Origin: QWQI01 sp964608915
GTDB taxonomy: Bacteria; Planctomycetota; Planctomycetia; Isosphaerales; Isosphaeraceae
Direction of reading: 5' to 3'
DNA length: 64,000 nucleotides
Assembly: GCA_964608915.1 (NCBI GenBank)
Contig: CAZSQA010000002.1
Location: forward strand, 186,001-250,000
Shown here: piece by piece, positions 9,749 through 19,831 of the stretch
How positions within the stretch are numbered: position 1 is the stretch's first letter
Layout: the number at the start of each line of letters is the position of its first letter
Program-made: the position numbers and the translations under genes
Notes under the pieces: generated by a model
The model's database searches: none
The model's input: only the letters and a program-made list of their open reading frames with translations
Told to the model about the DNA's origin: nothing

Positions 9749-10891
9749 TCAGGCCCGGCGGATCTGCCGCTGCTTGCGCCCGGTCGTGAAGTTTTCGAAG
9801 ACCGTCTGGCCAAGTTGCTCTGCGGTGCAGTAGCCTGCCACGCCACGCGTGACCCGGGCCAGTTCGCCGACGAAATTGACGAGGCCGAAGTAGTAATAAT
9901 CTTCGATCAGGGCGAAGCTCGAGACGCGAATCCCTGAAGCTGCACAGCGTTTCGCTTCGGCCAGAGTGGCCGCGGCGGTTTTGGGCGATGGCGGATAGAT
10001 GAGCATCAGGTCGCGGCCGTCGATATGGGCCGTCGGTTCGCCGTCGGTGATCAGGATGATCTGCTTGTTCGGCGTCGCCTCACGCATCAGCATGTTCCGG
10101 GCCAGCTTGAGCCCGGCGTGAATGTTGGTGAAGTGCTGGGGCACCTTCTTGGGCGATTGATCGAGCGAAATCCGCAGGTGCACACGCGAGTCGAAAATGG
10201 AAACCGGCTTGGGGGCGGAATCGAGAAGCTCTCGTTCCGTGAGAGGACTGGCGTAGCTGTAGAAGCCGACCATCCGCAGCGTGTCGCCTGGATATTGGGC
10301 CCGCACCATCGCGCACAGGCCCATGGCGACCTGCTTGGTCATGGCGTATTTGCCGAACCGGTTCATCGACCCGGACATGTCGATCAGCACGACCGTGGCG
10401 CACGACGTCTGATATTCTGTCTCGTAAACGACGAAATCGTCCTGCTCCAGCCGGATCGGCGTGCCTTTGCCCTGTCGCACGATGGCGTTTCGCATCGTTT
10501 CGTGCAGGTTCAGGTTCGCCAGATTGTCTCCGAATTCATAGGCCTTGCTGTCCTCGTGCACGACACTGCCGGCACCCTTATGGGGCGTTTCGTGTTTGCC
10601 GATGGCGTCCCGGTCGAACGACTGGAACAAGCTCGTCAGGGCCGACTGCTCGACGCGCCGAAGCCCCTTCGCGGTCACACGATAGCGCCCCTGGGAGTCT
10701 TTTTCGATCAACCCGTCCTGGCGGATCAGGTCAAGGATTTCCTGCGTCTCTTCGTCGCTGGCGTCGATCCGCCGCCAGATTTCGTCGCCCATGCTCATCA
10801 TGTATTCGGCGAGCTTGTCGAAGACATTCTCGGCCCTGGAGCCGGTCGGGTCCTGACTGCCGTCCCAGGCGCCATATTCGAAAATCGACAT
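9749..10891 (-). CDS. VWA domain protein, partner of the adjacent MoxR/chelatase-like ATPase
   Basis: A 380-residue protein with a von Willebrand A domain in its second half. The metal-ion-dependent adhesion site is read as DMSGS (Asp171, Ser173, Ser175), with the downstream region ILITDGEPTAHIDG supplying the usual later Asp/Gly. The N-terminal part is acidic and helical (residues 25-100). It has no signal peptide or membrane segment, so it is cytoplasmic. The gene lies 64 bases after the chelatase-like ATPase gene and is transcribed with it. MoxR-type ATPases and VWA proteins commonly work as a pair in metal insertion or protein maturation, as in Mg-chelatase I and D subunits. The client of this pair cannot be told from the sequence. 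Confidence 0.85.
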   Translation of the reverse strand: MSIFEYGAWDGSQDPTGSRAENVFDKLAEYMMSMGDEIWRRIDASDEETQEILDLIRQDGLIEKDSQGRYRVTAKGLRRVEQSALTSLFQSFDRDAIGKHETPHKGAGSVVHEDSKAYEFGDNLANLNLHETMRNAIVRQGKGTPIRLEQDDFVVYETEYQTSCATVVLIDMSGSMNRFGKYAMTKQVAMGLCAMVRAQYPGDTLRMVGFYSYASPLTERELLDSAPKPVSIFDSRVHLRISLDQSPKKVPQHFTNIHAGLKLARNMLMREATPNKQIILITDGEPTAHIDGRDLMLIYPPSPKTAAATLAEAKRCAASGIRVSSFALIEDYYYFGLVNFVGELARVTRGVAGYCTAEQLGQTVFENFTTGRKQRQIRRA

Positions 10892-10955
10892 GACCGATGA
10901 CTCCGATCGAAATCTAGCCTGAACCCGGGACGATCACTGCCGTGGGAAGAATCCG

Positions 10956-12386
10956 TTATCGACGATAACTGGCCGAACCGCTGCGGGTTTTCTTGTTGAG
11001 CTTGTTGTTCACGTGCAGGCCGTCCAGGATGAACTCGACCACGCCAGCGACGACTTCCTTGCGAACCTCGGCCGAGGGGGCATCGCAGTGCCGCTGAACG
11101 AATTGCTCCGCCTGAGGCAGAATCTGGGGCACGTCTTCCACAGCCTTCATGACCGCCCTGGCCGGGGCGTCGGCATCCAGCTCGAGCGTCTTGCCGCCGT
11201 CGAAAAACTCCACGGCCTGCCGGAAGCTTTTCACGTCGAAATACTGGGCGAAGACGACCTTCACAGCCTCGGCCCGCAGCCGGTCGACCAGGTCATCTTC
11301 CTGGCCGTCGTCTTCGGTCAACGTCAGTTCGATCTTGCCACGCGACCCCGCCGAGAGGCCAGACAGGTCAGAAGGTCTTGGCACGACCCACTCCTCACCT
11401 TTCAGGATCGCCCGCCGCTCGGCCGCCGAGACGCAGTTTTCGAGGTTGCAGATCGACATCCGCACCGAGACGCCCGACTGTTGGTTCACAGAACCGCTCG
11501 TGCGTGCCGCCCGGGCATATTCCTCGATGACTTCCTTCAGGTATGTGGGCATGAAAAGCCGGTGACCGTCGCCACGATCCGTCCACGCTTCGGCATCGCT
11601 GATCGCCATGCCCAGCTCGCGAGTGAGGGGATAGTGAGTGCGGACGACCGAGCCGATGCGGTCCTTGAGCGGGGTGACGATCCGGCCCCGGTTCGTGTAA
11701 TCCTCCGGGTTGGCCGAAAAGACCATGCACAGGTCAAGATTGAGCCGAATCGGGTAGCCGCGAACCTGGACATCGCGTTCTTCGAGGACATTGAACATGC
11801 CCACCTGAATCTTGGGGGCAAGGTCGGGCAGTTCGTTCATGCAGAAGATGCCACGATTGGCTCGCGGAATCAGGCCGAAGTGAAGCGTGGCCTCGTTCGA
11901 AAGATACCGCCCTTCGGCATGTTTGATCATGTCGATTTCGCCGATGAGGTCCGCGATCGTGACATCCGGCGTGGCCAGCTTTTCGGTGAACCGGCGGTCG
12001 CGGCCCACCCACTCGACGGGCGTCTCGTCGCCCTTGGCGTGCACAATTTCACGAGCGTAGTGCGAAACGGGATGGAGCGGGTCGTCGTTGATTTCCGAGC
12101 CGGCGACGATCGGCATGGCATCGTCGAGCAGGTGCACGAGCTGTCGCAACAGACGCGTTTTCGCCTGACCGCGCAGGCCCAGCAGCAGGATGTCGTGCCG
12201 CGACAGGATCGCGTTCTGGATCTGCGGCAGAACCGTTTCTTCGTAGCCGAGAATTCCCGGGAAAAGGGTCTCGCCGGATCGAAGCCGGGCGATCAGGTTA
12301 CGACGCAGTTCGTCCTTGACCGATTCGCTCCGATAGCCCGACGCCTTCAGGTCGCCCAGAGTGTGCGGTCTTGTCACAGTGGTCAT
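10956..12386 (-). CDS. MoxR/Mg-chelatase-like AAA+ ATPase
   Basis: A 476-residue AAA+ ATPase. The Walker A loop is GLRGQAKT at residues 70-77. The region corresponding to Walker B reads GIFCMNELPDL, where the usual Asp-Glu is Asn-Glu. It is followed by VLEERDVQVRGYPIRL and the sensor region VFSANPEDYTNRG. These fit the magnesium-chelatase subunit I-like family rather than classical MoxR; the NELPDL form looks like a subfamily trait rather than a mutation (recollection). The C-terminal 150 residues are helical and acidic. It probably forms a ring that acts on the VWA protein encoded immediately downstream. The ATG at 12386 is followed at once by a normal N-terminus. Confidence 0.85.
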   Translation of the reverse strand: MTTVTRPHTLGDLKASGYRSESVKDELRRNLIARLRSGETLFPGILGYEETVLPQIQNAILSRHDILLLGLRGQAKTRLLRQLVHLLDDAMPIVAGSEINDDPLHPVSHYAREIVHAKGDETPVEWVGRDRRFTEKLATPDVTIADLIGEIDMIKHAEGRYLSNEATLHFGLIPRANRGIFCMNELPDLAPKIQVGMFNVLEERDVQVRGYPIRLNLDLCMVFSANPEDYTNRGRIVTPLKDRIGSVVRTHYPLTRELGMAISDAEAWTDRGDGHRLFMPTYLKEVIEEYARAARTSGSVNQQSGVSVRMSICNLENCVSAAERRAILKGEEWVVPRPSDLSGLSAGSRGKIELTLTEDDGQEDDLVDRLRAEAVKVVFAQYFDVKSFRQAVEFFDGGKTLELDADAPARAVMKAVEDVPQILPQAEQFVQRHCDAPSAEVRKEVVAGVVEFILDGLHVNNKLNKKTRSGSASYRR

Positions 12387-12562
12387 TTCGCTCGGTTCGC
12401 TCCAGGGTCAAGGCGGGTCCGACTCGATCTCGTCGTTCCTGATCGCTCAAAGACATTCTAGGCCCGGTCGTGGAATCGTCCAACCGGCACGGACGAGTGC
12501 CGATCGATCCGCGACGACGGCGCTCCGCGAGAGAGGCGAAATCCGGCGGATCGCTCCCCGGT

Positions 12563-13039
12563 TCAGGACAAGTGCGATTCGACGAACCAGAGATTCTTCT
12601 GCAGCATGGCCGAAAGCGTCGTCAGAAGGTCGACGGATACCGCGTCGCCCAATTCTTCGCAACGGTCGAGAAGCCCCCCGACGATGGGTTTGTCGACTGC
12701 CGCCAGTGCATCGGCGATCGCTTTCAGGCTGCCGTCGATATCCGTCACGCTGACGGGGTAAACCGGTAGCTTCGAGCCGCTGCGGACCAGCTCGACGGTG
12801 CCGTCGGCACGGCCTCCGAGGCTGGCGATCCGTTCGGCCACGCTGTCGACGTATTCTTCGACATCGGCATGAATCTTGTCGAAAAGTTCGTGAACCGCGA
12901 TGAAGCAGGTGCCGCGAACGTTCCAGTGTGCCTGTTTGAGCTGAAGGCTCAGATCGATCAGGCTGGCCAGAACGGCATTGAGTTCGGCCGAAATATGCCT
13001 GCGGGCTTCTTCCGAAAGGGAATTTCGTGTGGGACGCAT
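12563..13039 (-). CDS. dps: Dps family miniferritin
   Basis: A 158-residue four-helix-bundle protein of the Dps class, which stores iron and shields DNA from peroxide as a dodecamer. The inter-subunit ferroxidase ligands are all present with canonical spacing: His38, His50, Asp65 and Glu69, within QAHWNVRG and YVDSVAER. The length is typical for Dps. There is no long Lys-rich N-terminal DNA-binding tail, so DNA binding, if any, would be weak. The gene stands alone, with 176 bases to the chelatase-like gene and 89 bases to the M1 peptidase, all on the minus strand. Confidence 0.92.
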   Translation of the reverse strand: MRPTRNSLSEEARRHISAELNAVLASLIDLSLQLKQAHWNVRGTCFIAVHELFDKIHADVEEYVDSVAERIASLGGRADGTVELVRSGSKLPVYPVSVTDIDGSLKAIADALAAVDKPIVGGLLDRCEELGDAVSVDLLTTLSAMLQKNLWFVESHLS

Positions 13040-13128
13040 CGTGGTCGCTCACTTTCTCGGGTGACAGGTACTTCGAATCGCCGTAGAGCTACGTTTCGGC
13101 TGCGGCCGGACATCCCGAACCTGTCGGC

Positions 13129-14994
13129 TCAGGGAGCACCGGCGGCGACGCCGAGCAGGCGTTCCACCGTGCCGGACGTGATCGGGTGATAGCCTGATCT
13201 GGCTTTATCGTAGAGTTTTCTGGCTCGTTCCTTTCCCGCGGGCGTTTCCAGAAGGGCTTTGTATAACGGCACGATGAGCTTTCGCCTGCCGATGCGGACG
13301 ATGTAGTCGTCGATGGCCACCTCCGCTGGGGCGTATCCGCTGCGAATCGCCCGCAGGAACCACACATGGGCCACTTCGGAATTGGCCTTCGCGGTCAGGT
13401 CCGCGGCCTTGTCGAGTTCGTCCATCAGGGCCGTCGGCAGAACCGGGGGCGTCGCGCCCAGAAATGCCAGCCAGTCCGGCAATGTCCAGCTTTTCGTGCC
13501 CAGTTCGGCCGTCTTCACCTTACCGGCGGCCCATGAGACACCCAGGGCCTGAACCTTCGCGAGCTGATCGCTTTGCGGAACGACGGCCGACTCAGGATAC
13601 CCTGGCTTGTCGAACCAATCCCGCAGATTCAGCCCCTTGAGGGCTTCCGCGTGGGCGGCAAGCAGGTGCGTTTCGTAGTAGCGGACGAAATCGGCAGTGG
13701 TGACGCTCTTCCAGGCGTGGCCGGCAAACCAGCCCTTGAGGAACGTGTCGAACGCCTCGCGGCCGACGCGTTTTTCCATCTGATAAAGCAGCAGCCGGCC
13801 TTTTTCGTAGGGGATCCGGGTCACCCCGTCATCAGGGTCCCGATCGGAAAAATCAGGCAGGAGCCGCTGATCGTCCGCCGGAAGCTCGGCGATTTCGCGG
13901 AGCAGTTCTTCGAATCCCAGGCGGCGTTCGACCTCGCCACGTTCGGGGCCATAGATGTCTTCCATGATCCGCCCTTCGACGTAGGTCGTGAAACCCTCGT
14001 TGAGCCAGAAATCATGCCAGGTGGCATTCGTGACGAGATTACCGGACCAGGAATGTGCGAGTTCGTGAGCCACGAGCGACACCATCGATTTGTCGCCTGC
14101 CAGGATCGTCGGCGTCGCGAACGTGACGACCGGGTTTTCCATCCCCCCGAACGGAAAGCTCGGCGGCAGGACGAGCAAGTCATAGCGGCCCCATTCGTAA
14201 GGGCCATAGCGTGCCTCGACGGCCTTGATCATCGATTCCGTGTCCGCGAACTCCGAAACGGCCAGCGCGAGCGTCTCCGGTTCGGCATAGACGCCGGAAC
14301 GGGGCCCGATCGATTCGAATTCGAGACGGCCGACCGCCAGAGCCAGCAGATAGGACGGAATCGGCCGAGGCTGGCGGAACCTGTAAAGCCCGGAAGGCGA
14401 GCCCTTGCGGGCGTCCTCGGAGAGAGCGCTCATGACGGCCCGGAATTGAGGGGCGACCTTTACCTCGGCGTCATAAGTGAATCGAACGCCGGGCGTGTCC
14501 TGACAGGGCACCCAGCTTCGGGCGTGAATGGCCTGAGACTGGCTGAACAGGAACGGCGCCTTGCGGCCGGCGGTCCCTTCGGCAGCCACCCACTGAAGCC
14601 CCGAAGCGTCGGGACGGGTCCGGTATTCGATGAGGACTTTGTCGGCACCTGGCGGCAGGGTGATTTCCAGCTTCGAGCCGAAAATCGGCATGGGCTCGGA
14701 TAGCGTGTGCTTGAGGAGCTTTCCGTCCGCCTCGACGGCGAGGATTTCCAGCCCCCTCATGTCCAGAACCAGCGGGGCGGCGGTATCTTTGCGATCGAGT
14801 GTCCAGAGAGCCTGACCATGAAGCGTTTTCGTGACGAAATCGACCGTCAGCTTCAAATTCAGGTGCTTCAGCGAAACGGCATCAGGCCTGGAAAACGAAT
14901 GGGGATCAGGCACCACGGCACCTCGAGCGTTCGTGGCGGCCAGGATCGTCGAGAAAATCGCCAGGTTCAACGCGTGCGTCAGCGAGTGCTTCAT
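13129..14994 (-). CDS. Exported M1 family zinc metallopeptidase (aminopeptidase)
   Basis: A 621-residue peptidase of the M1 family. The substrate-binding GGMEN motif is at residues 283-287, and the zinc site HELAH (His310, Glu311, His314) is completed by Glu333 in LNEGFTTYVEG. The arrangement, with an N-terminal beta-domain, central catalytic domain and helical C-terminal domain, matches leukotriene-A4-hydrolase-like bacterial aminopeptidases. Residues 1-25 form a short hydrophobic signal peptide ending near NARGA, so it acts outside the cytoplasm, probably trimming peptides during nutrient uptake. The ATG at 14994 gives the signal peptide directly. No functional link with the Dps gene downstream is apparent. 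Confidence 0.92.
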   Translation of the reverse strand: MKHSLTHALNLAIFSTILAATNARGAVVPDPHSFSRPDAVSLKHLNLKLTVDFVTKTLHGQALWTLDRKDTAAPLVLDMRGLEILAVEADGKLLKHTLSEPMPIFGSKLEITLPPGADKVLIEYRTRPDASGLQWVAAEGTAGRKAPFLFSQSQAIHARSWVPCQDTPGVRFTYDAEVKVAPQFRAVMSALSEDARKGSPSGLYRFRQPRPIPSYLLALAVGRLEFESIGPRSGVYAEPETLALAVSEFADTESMIKAVEARYGPYEWGRYDLLVLPPSFPFGGMENPVVTFATPTILAGDKSMVSLVAHELAHSWSGNLVTNATWHDFWLNEGFTTYVEGRIMEDIYGPERGEVERRLGFEELLREIAELPADDQRLLPDFSDRDPDDGVTRIPYEKGRLLLYQMEKRVGREAFDTFLKGWFAGHAWKSVTTADFVRYYETHLLAAHAEALKGLNLRDWFDKPGYPESAVVPQSDQLAKVQALGVSWAAGKVKTAELGTKSWTLPDWLAFLGATPPVLPTALMDELDKAADLTAKANSEVAHVWFLRAIRSGYAPAEVAIDDYIVRIGRRKLIVPLYKALLETPAGKERARKLYDKARSGYHPITSGTVERLLGVAAGAP

Positions 14995-15150
14995 CGTTCG
15001 ATCTTCGCCGCTTCAGGTTTTCATGTTTCGGCTTCGGTTTCGTTCCAGACTAACAGATCGCCGCCTGATTCTCCACTCGCGGCCGGAGGCCTCTTGGCAA
15101 GTGCCAGGGCATGACTGCGAATGCGTCGAATTCTGCCGCCATGGCAGTCT

Positions 15151-15177
15151 GCGGGCCCAAGTTTCGACAAGGCCCGC
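15151..15177 (-). terminator. Hairpin after the hybrid kinase gene
   Basis: A 7-bp inverted repeat (GCGGGCC at 15151-15157 and GGCCCGC at 15171-15177) with a 13-base loop lies about 30 bases after the stop codon of the kinase gene. There is no clear T-run on either side, so it may be a weak or factor-assisted terminator. Confidence 0.35.
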
Positions 15178-15208
15178 AATGAGTCAGGCTCTTTGCGAAT
15201 CCCGCAGT

Positions 15209-18200
15209 TCAGGCCGGATTCGACGAAAGAAAGATGAGCAGGGTTTCGGAAAGCCGGGTGACATTCACCGGCTTGCTCAGATAGGCATCGCACCCCGCGG
15301 CGAGGCATTTGTCGCTGTCGTCGCGCAGGGCGTGTGCCGTCAGGGCCACGATAGGCCTGCGATATCCGCTTTCTCGAAGGGTTTTCGTCGCTTCGTAGCC
15401 GTCCATGACCGGCATCTGAATGTCCATCAGAATCACGTCGAAAGGGTTGGCGTTCGCTGCTTCGACGGCTTCGAGGCCGTTCCTGGCCACGGCGACATCC
15501 TTCAGCCCCAGCCTTTTGAGCAGGTGCAGAATGACGCGGCGGTTGTCCTCGCTGTCTTCCACCAGCAGAATTCGGCCATCGAGGGCGACATCGTTGCCTG
15601 CAACCGGCTTCATGACGGCGGTGTCCTGGGCCGTCATCTCGTCGATCGACCGCTTCCAGTGCTGCGACTTCTCCCCGACCAGGGGCACAGGAACGCGCAC
15701 CGTAAACCGGCTGCCCCTGCCCAGCGTGCTTTTCACGGTGATCGATCCGCCCATGATCTCCACGAGCCGTTTGGAAATGCTCAATCCCAGCCCCGTGCCG
15801 CCGAACTTCCGGGTGGTCGAGTTATCGGCCTGCTGGAACGGCTGAAAAAGGCGGCTGAGATGTTCGCTGCTCATCCCCACGCCGTGATCTTCCACTTCCA
15901 TAATCAATTCAGGCGTATCCGCCTTGTCTTCACGATACGACGACCACACCCGCAATTCGACGCTGCCGCCGGATTCGGAGAATTTCATCGCGTTGCCCAG
16001 CAGATTCAGCAGAACCTGCCGCAATCGCGTCGGGTCCAGAAGGGCGATGCCAGGCAAGTCGCTGACCGGGCGTATCCTCAGCGTAATCTGCCGCTCTTCC
16101 GCGCGGACACGCAGCAGCGATTCGACTTCACGGATGAGATCCCAGGGCGAATAGGGGATCCGTTCGAGTTCGAGCTTGCCGGATTCGACTTTGGAAAGGT
16201 CCAGGATGTCGTTGAGGATCGTCAGCAGATGGTCGCCGTTGCGCCGGATGGCCCGAATGGCCTGCTGGGCCTCGGCTTCCGGGATGTCGCCGTCCATTAG
16301 CATTTCGGCATAGCCGATCACGGCGGCGACGGGCGTGCGCACTTCGTGGCTCATGTTGGCCAGGAATTCGCTCTTCGAGCGGTTCGCGGCTTCGGCCTGT
16401 TCTTTGGCCACGATCAGGGCTTCCTGCGTCTGCTTGCGGAAGGTGACGTCGGTGATGGAGCCGGCCATCGAAACCGGTTCGTCGTTTTCGTCCCAGTCGG
16501 CCTGGCCGCGTGACCGGAACCAGCGATATTCGCCTGACTTCGTCCGCAGCCGAAGCTCCACGTCATACGGCACGTGATCCCGCAAGTGCCGCTCCGTGGC
16601 AATCCGCACCAGCTCCAGATCGTCAGGGTGAATCAAATCGAAAAACGCATCGCGCGAATCGGGCAGTTCGCTGTCGGTGTACCCGAGAAGTTCCTTGAAT
16701 CGAGGCGACGAGTAATGCTCGCCCGTCCTGAGATTCCTGTCCCAGATTCCGTCGCTGGTGCCACGGACAGCTCGGGCATATCGTTCCTCACTCAGCCGCA
16801 ATGCCTCGTCCGCTTGCTTGCGCTCGCTGATGTCACGCGAAACGCCCAGAACTTCCACAATTTCGCCCTGAGGTCCGAGAATCGGGAATGCATGCACTTC
16901 TGTCCAGATCGTCGAGCCGTCCTTACGGTAGTATTCCAGGTCTCCGCGGAAATTCTCAGGCTTGCGTTTTTCCCGCACGCAGGCACTCAGGTGATCGAAA
17001 TAAGCCATGGTTTTCGCGACCGAACCCGGCGTTTGTATTTCGTCCGGCCTCTGTAGCATGGCTTCCTGAGCAGTCAGACCCCGCACTTTCTCGATGGACG
17101 GGCTGACGTAAGTGATACGTCCGTCAGGCTGCATCGTCCAGACGACATCACGGGCGTTTTCCGCCAGAAGCCGGTGCCGCTGCTCGCTGAGTCGCAAGGC
17201 TTCTTCCGCTTGCCGGCGTTCGCTGATGTCCTGAATCTGCGAAATGAAATAAAGCGGCCTGCCGCGGCCGTCTCGCAAAAGCGAAGATGCCACCAGGCCG
17301 TAAATCATTCTGCCGTCGCGATGCATATAGCGCTTTTCGAGCAGCACGCTTTCCTGCAGGCCCGCGATCGCCTTGCCGATGAAGTCGGCACAAATACCCC
17401 GGTCCAGCGGCCAGGCGATCTCCTCGATCGTCATCTTCTGCAGAGCTTCACGAGAATAACCCAGCATTTCGACGAGCCGGTCGTTGACCTGAAAGATCCG
17501 GCCTTTCAGATCGACAAGACACATGCCCGAGTTCGCTCCGTTGAAAGCCAGCCGGAATCTCGCCTCGCTCTCGCGCAGGTCAGTCTCCGCCTTCCTGCGT
17601 TCGGTGATGTCCCGCCCCACAGCCTGTGTTTCGATCAGGCTGCCGTCAGGCCGATAAAAATTGCGGTTCACGAATTCCATGCAGCGCACACGACCCCGAG
17701 CGTCGATGACCCGCCCGGTGACCGAATGCACGGGTTTTTCCGGACTCATGGCCTGCAGCTCGGACCTCACGTGCTCCAGATCATGCGGGTAAACCGCCAT
17801 CCGCCAGGTGCTGCCGATGAGTTCTTCCCGCGTCTTGCCGAAGAATCGGCAATAAACATCGTTGACGAACGTGAAGATTCCGCTCGGCAGGAACCGGCAG
17901 ACCAGTTCCGTCTGATCCTCGACGACCGAACGATAGCGTTCCTCGCTGAGTCGCAGCGAAGCTTCGGCCTTCTTTCGAGCCGTGATGTCCTGAATCTGGA
18001 CGACGACGATCTTCTCCGAGCCATGCTTCGAGCGGACCGGCGACAAACTCACCTGTGCCCAGACCGTTTGGCCATCCTTTCGAATGTAACGTTTTTCCAG
18101 CGTGACATAAGGAATCAGGCCGTTACGGACTTGATTGGCGACCTCGAGGGAACGCTCCAGATCTTCCGGGTGAGAAAGTTCCGCGACGGTTTTCGTAAGC

Positions 18201-19831
18201 AGTTCGTCTTCGGAAAAGCCGAGGATATGGCACAACGCAGGGTTGACTTGTTCGAAGCCAGGACTTTCGCCTTTCAAGGCGATCCCGATCGCCGAGTGCT
18301 CGAAGGCACCCCGGAAAAGCTCCTCGCTCCGAATCAGATCTTCCTGTACCTTGTTCGATTCGGTGACGTCGAAGACCACACCCGTCCAGACCGATGAGCC
18401 ATCCGCGGCGAAGCGGGGGATCGATCGGGCATGGAGCCAGCGAACGGCGTTCGATTCGTCCCGGATTCGAAATTTCAGGTCGAATACGGTGCGATCCCGT
18501 AATGCAATCTCGAGCGCTTTGCGATATTTCTGCCGATCCTCCGGCACATACTTACTCAGTGCTGCCTCGAAGCCGATTCGGCCGGTGGTATCGCCCAGCG
18601 CGAAAATCTCGGCGAAACCGGCACTCACGTAAGTCAGCTTCGCGTTGCCGTCGACGTCGTATTCGACGCGGTAAAGAGCCCCGCCTGGAAGGATGTCCCC
18701 GATCTCGCGGATCATCGCGTCTCTGTCCGCGACTTCCTGCCCGGCAAGAACTTGATCGGTCACATCCAGTCCGGTTCCGTCCCAGACGACCGTTCCGTCC
18801 CAGAGCGTTCGCGGATCGAATCGCATACGCAACCAGAGTTCGTCGTTACAGTCCGGTCGAAAATGGAGCAGCGCGTCGAACGGCTTCGGGACTTTGGCCG
18901 AATCGAACGAAAACCTCTTCAGCTCGTCGCGTTGCGATTCGATCAACAGGCCCCAGACACTTTTTGCGTCGCGTATCGCGTCGTCCGGAGAAACGCCGAG
19001 CATGGGGCGGATCGTGTCACTGATCCGCAGAAACTCCAGATCGCCTTCAGCGCCGATCGAGCATTGGAAAGTCACCCATTCCGGTTTCGCGGCCGAATCC
19101 GACCGCACGTGGCGATTTGCCGCAGGTGCCTGACGACGATTCGTGCCATGGGCATCGCTCACCGGCTGACACTGCCTCGAGTCGCATCGGATCGACGTTT
19201 CGACCAGTCCGGAGGAATCGACCTTCTGGTTCGCCGAGGGACTGGCGAGGATTTCACCGGCGGTTCCCTCGACGATCCGTTCCACGGTGTTTTCTGTCGC
19301 GACCGGTCGACCGCTGTCGAGTCGTCCCGGCTGTTGACCGGAGGAAACGATCTGACTTATCGCGTCAAGAAAATCGACGAATTTCCGGTCGTCAGGTATT
19401 GCGTGACGGCAGGCGAACACGAATGCCCCGACGACCTGACCGTTCGAACACAGAGGAAATCCGAAGACATCCGAAGGCGTCTCAGGCCGTCGCTCCGAGA
19501 ACGAAGCCATCGCGAGGTGGACCGGTGTAGCGGTCCGGCGAATCGATACGGCGCAATCGAATTCTTCCTCGACTGGCAGGCTTCGATCTTCGATCGTGCA
19601 GATACGGTTGCGAGAATCACGCCGAAACGAGACCCGTTCGTTGGGGCTGCTACTTGCCGAACCGAAATTCCAGAAGGTGCCGGATTCGAGATCCAGTCCG
19701 TCGAGAACCGCCTCAAACGATTCGGTCAAACGATCCTGCGGGGATCTTGCGTCCGCCTGTGCTCGAAGCGCTGTACGGAGTGTCCGATAAAGCACGGAGT
19801 CGTCGATGGCCAGGAATTTCGGCTGAGACAT
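15209..19831 (-). CDS. Hybrid sensor histidine kinase with seven PAS domains and a C-terminal receiver
   Basis: A 1540-residue soluble sensor. A GAF-like region occupies roughly residues 1-190. Seven PAS/PAC units follow to about residue 1140, most ending in the linker pattern DITERRKAE or DISERRQAE. The HisKA dimerisation helix has SHEVRTP with the phospho-acceptor His1162. The ATP-binding domain shows the N box (LLGNAMKFSESGG), DHGVGM and GTGLGLSIS. The receiver at the C-terminus has ILLVEDSEDN and the phospho-acceptor Asp1470 in LMDIQMPVMDG. No membrane segment is seen, so it is a cytoplasmic sensor of redox, light or ligand cues. The end of the protein carries no output domain, so phosphate must pass to a separate partner, which is not encoded nearby. 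The PAS repeats are similar to each other, suggesting internal duplication. Confidence 0.92.
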   Translation of the reverse strand: MSQPKFLAIDDSVLYRTLRTALRAQADARSPQDRLTESFEAVLDGLDLESGTFWNFGSASSSPNERVSFRRDSRNRICTIEDRSLPVEEEFDCAVSIRRTATPVHLAMASFSERRPETPSDVFGFPLCSNGQVVGAFVFACRHAIPDDRKFVDFLDAISQIVSSGQQPGRLDSGRPVATENTVERIVEGTAGEILASPSANQKVDSSGLVETSIRCDSRQCQPVSDAHGTNRRQAPAANRHVRSDSAAKPEWVTFQCSIGAEGDLEFLRISDTIRPMLGVSPDDAIRDAKSVWGLLIESQRDELKRFSFDSAKVPKPFDALLHFRPDCNDELWLRMRFDPRTLWDGTVVWDGTGLDVTDQVLAGQEVADRDAMIREIGDILPGGALYRVEYDVDGNAKLTYVSAGFAEIFALGDTTGRIGFEAALSKYVPEDRQKYRKALEIALRDRTVFDLKFRIRDESNAVRWLHARSIPRFAADGSSVWTGVVFDVTESNKVQEDLIRSEELFRGAFEHSAIGIALKGESPGFEQVNPALCHILGFSEDELLTKTVAELSHPEDLERSLEVANQVRNGLIPYVTLEKRYIRKDGQTVWAQVSLSPVRSKHGSEKIVVVQIQDITARKKAEASLRLSEERYRSVVEDQTELVCRFLPSGIFTFVNDVYCRFFGKTREELIGSTWRMAVYPHDLEHVRSELQAMSPEKPVHSVTGRVIDARGRVRCMEFVNRNFYRPDGSLIETQAVGRDITERRKAETDLRESEARFRLAFNGANSGMCLVDLKGRIFQVNDRLVEMLGYSREALQKMTIEEIAWPLDRGICADFIGKAIAGLQESVLLEKRYMHRDGRMIYGLVASSLLRDGRGRPLYFISQIQDISERRQAEEALRLSEQRHRLLAENARDVVWTMQPDGRITYVSPSIEKVRGLTAQEAMLQRPDEIQTPGSVAKTMAYFDHLSACVREKRKPENFRGDLEYYRKDGSTIWTEVHAFPILGPQGEIVEVLGVSRDISERKQADEALRLSEERYARAVRGTSDGIWDRNLRTGEHYSSPRFKELLGYTDSELPDSRDAFFDLIHPDDLELVRIATERHLRDHVPYDVELRLRTKSGEYRWFRSRGQADWDENDEPVSMAGSITDVTFRKQTQEALIVAKEQAEAANRSKSEFLANMSHEVRTPVAAVIGYAEMLMDGDIPEAEAQQAIRAIRRNGDHLLTILNDILDLSKVESGKLELERIPYSPWDLIREVESLLRVRAEERQITLRIRPVSDLPGIALLDPTRLRQVLLNLLGNAMKFSESGGSVELRVWSSYREDKADTPELIMEVEDHGVGMSSEHLSRLFQPFQQADNSTTRKFGGTGLGLSISKRLVEIMGGSITVKSTLGRGSRFTVRVPVPLVGEKSQHWKRSIDEMTAQDTAVMKPVAGNDVALDGRILLVEDSEDNRRVILHLLKRLGLKDVAVARNGLEAVEAANANPFDVILMDIQMPVMDGYEATKTLRESGYRRPIVALTAHALRDDSDKCLAAGCDAYLSKPVNVTRLSETLLIFLSSNPA

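Noticed and set aside
8194..9846. A minus-strand open frame of 550 residues opposite the end of uvrA
   Set aside because: The opposite strand carries intact UvrA motifs; this frame has no recognisable domain.
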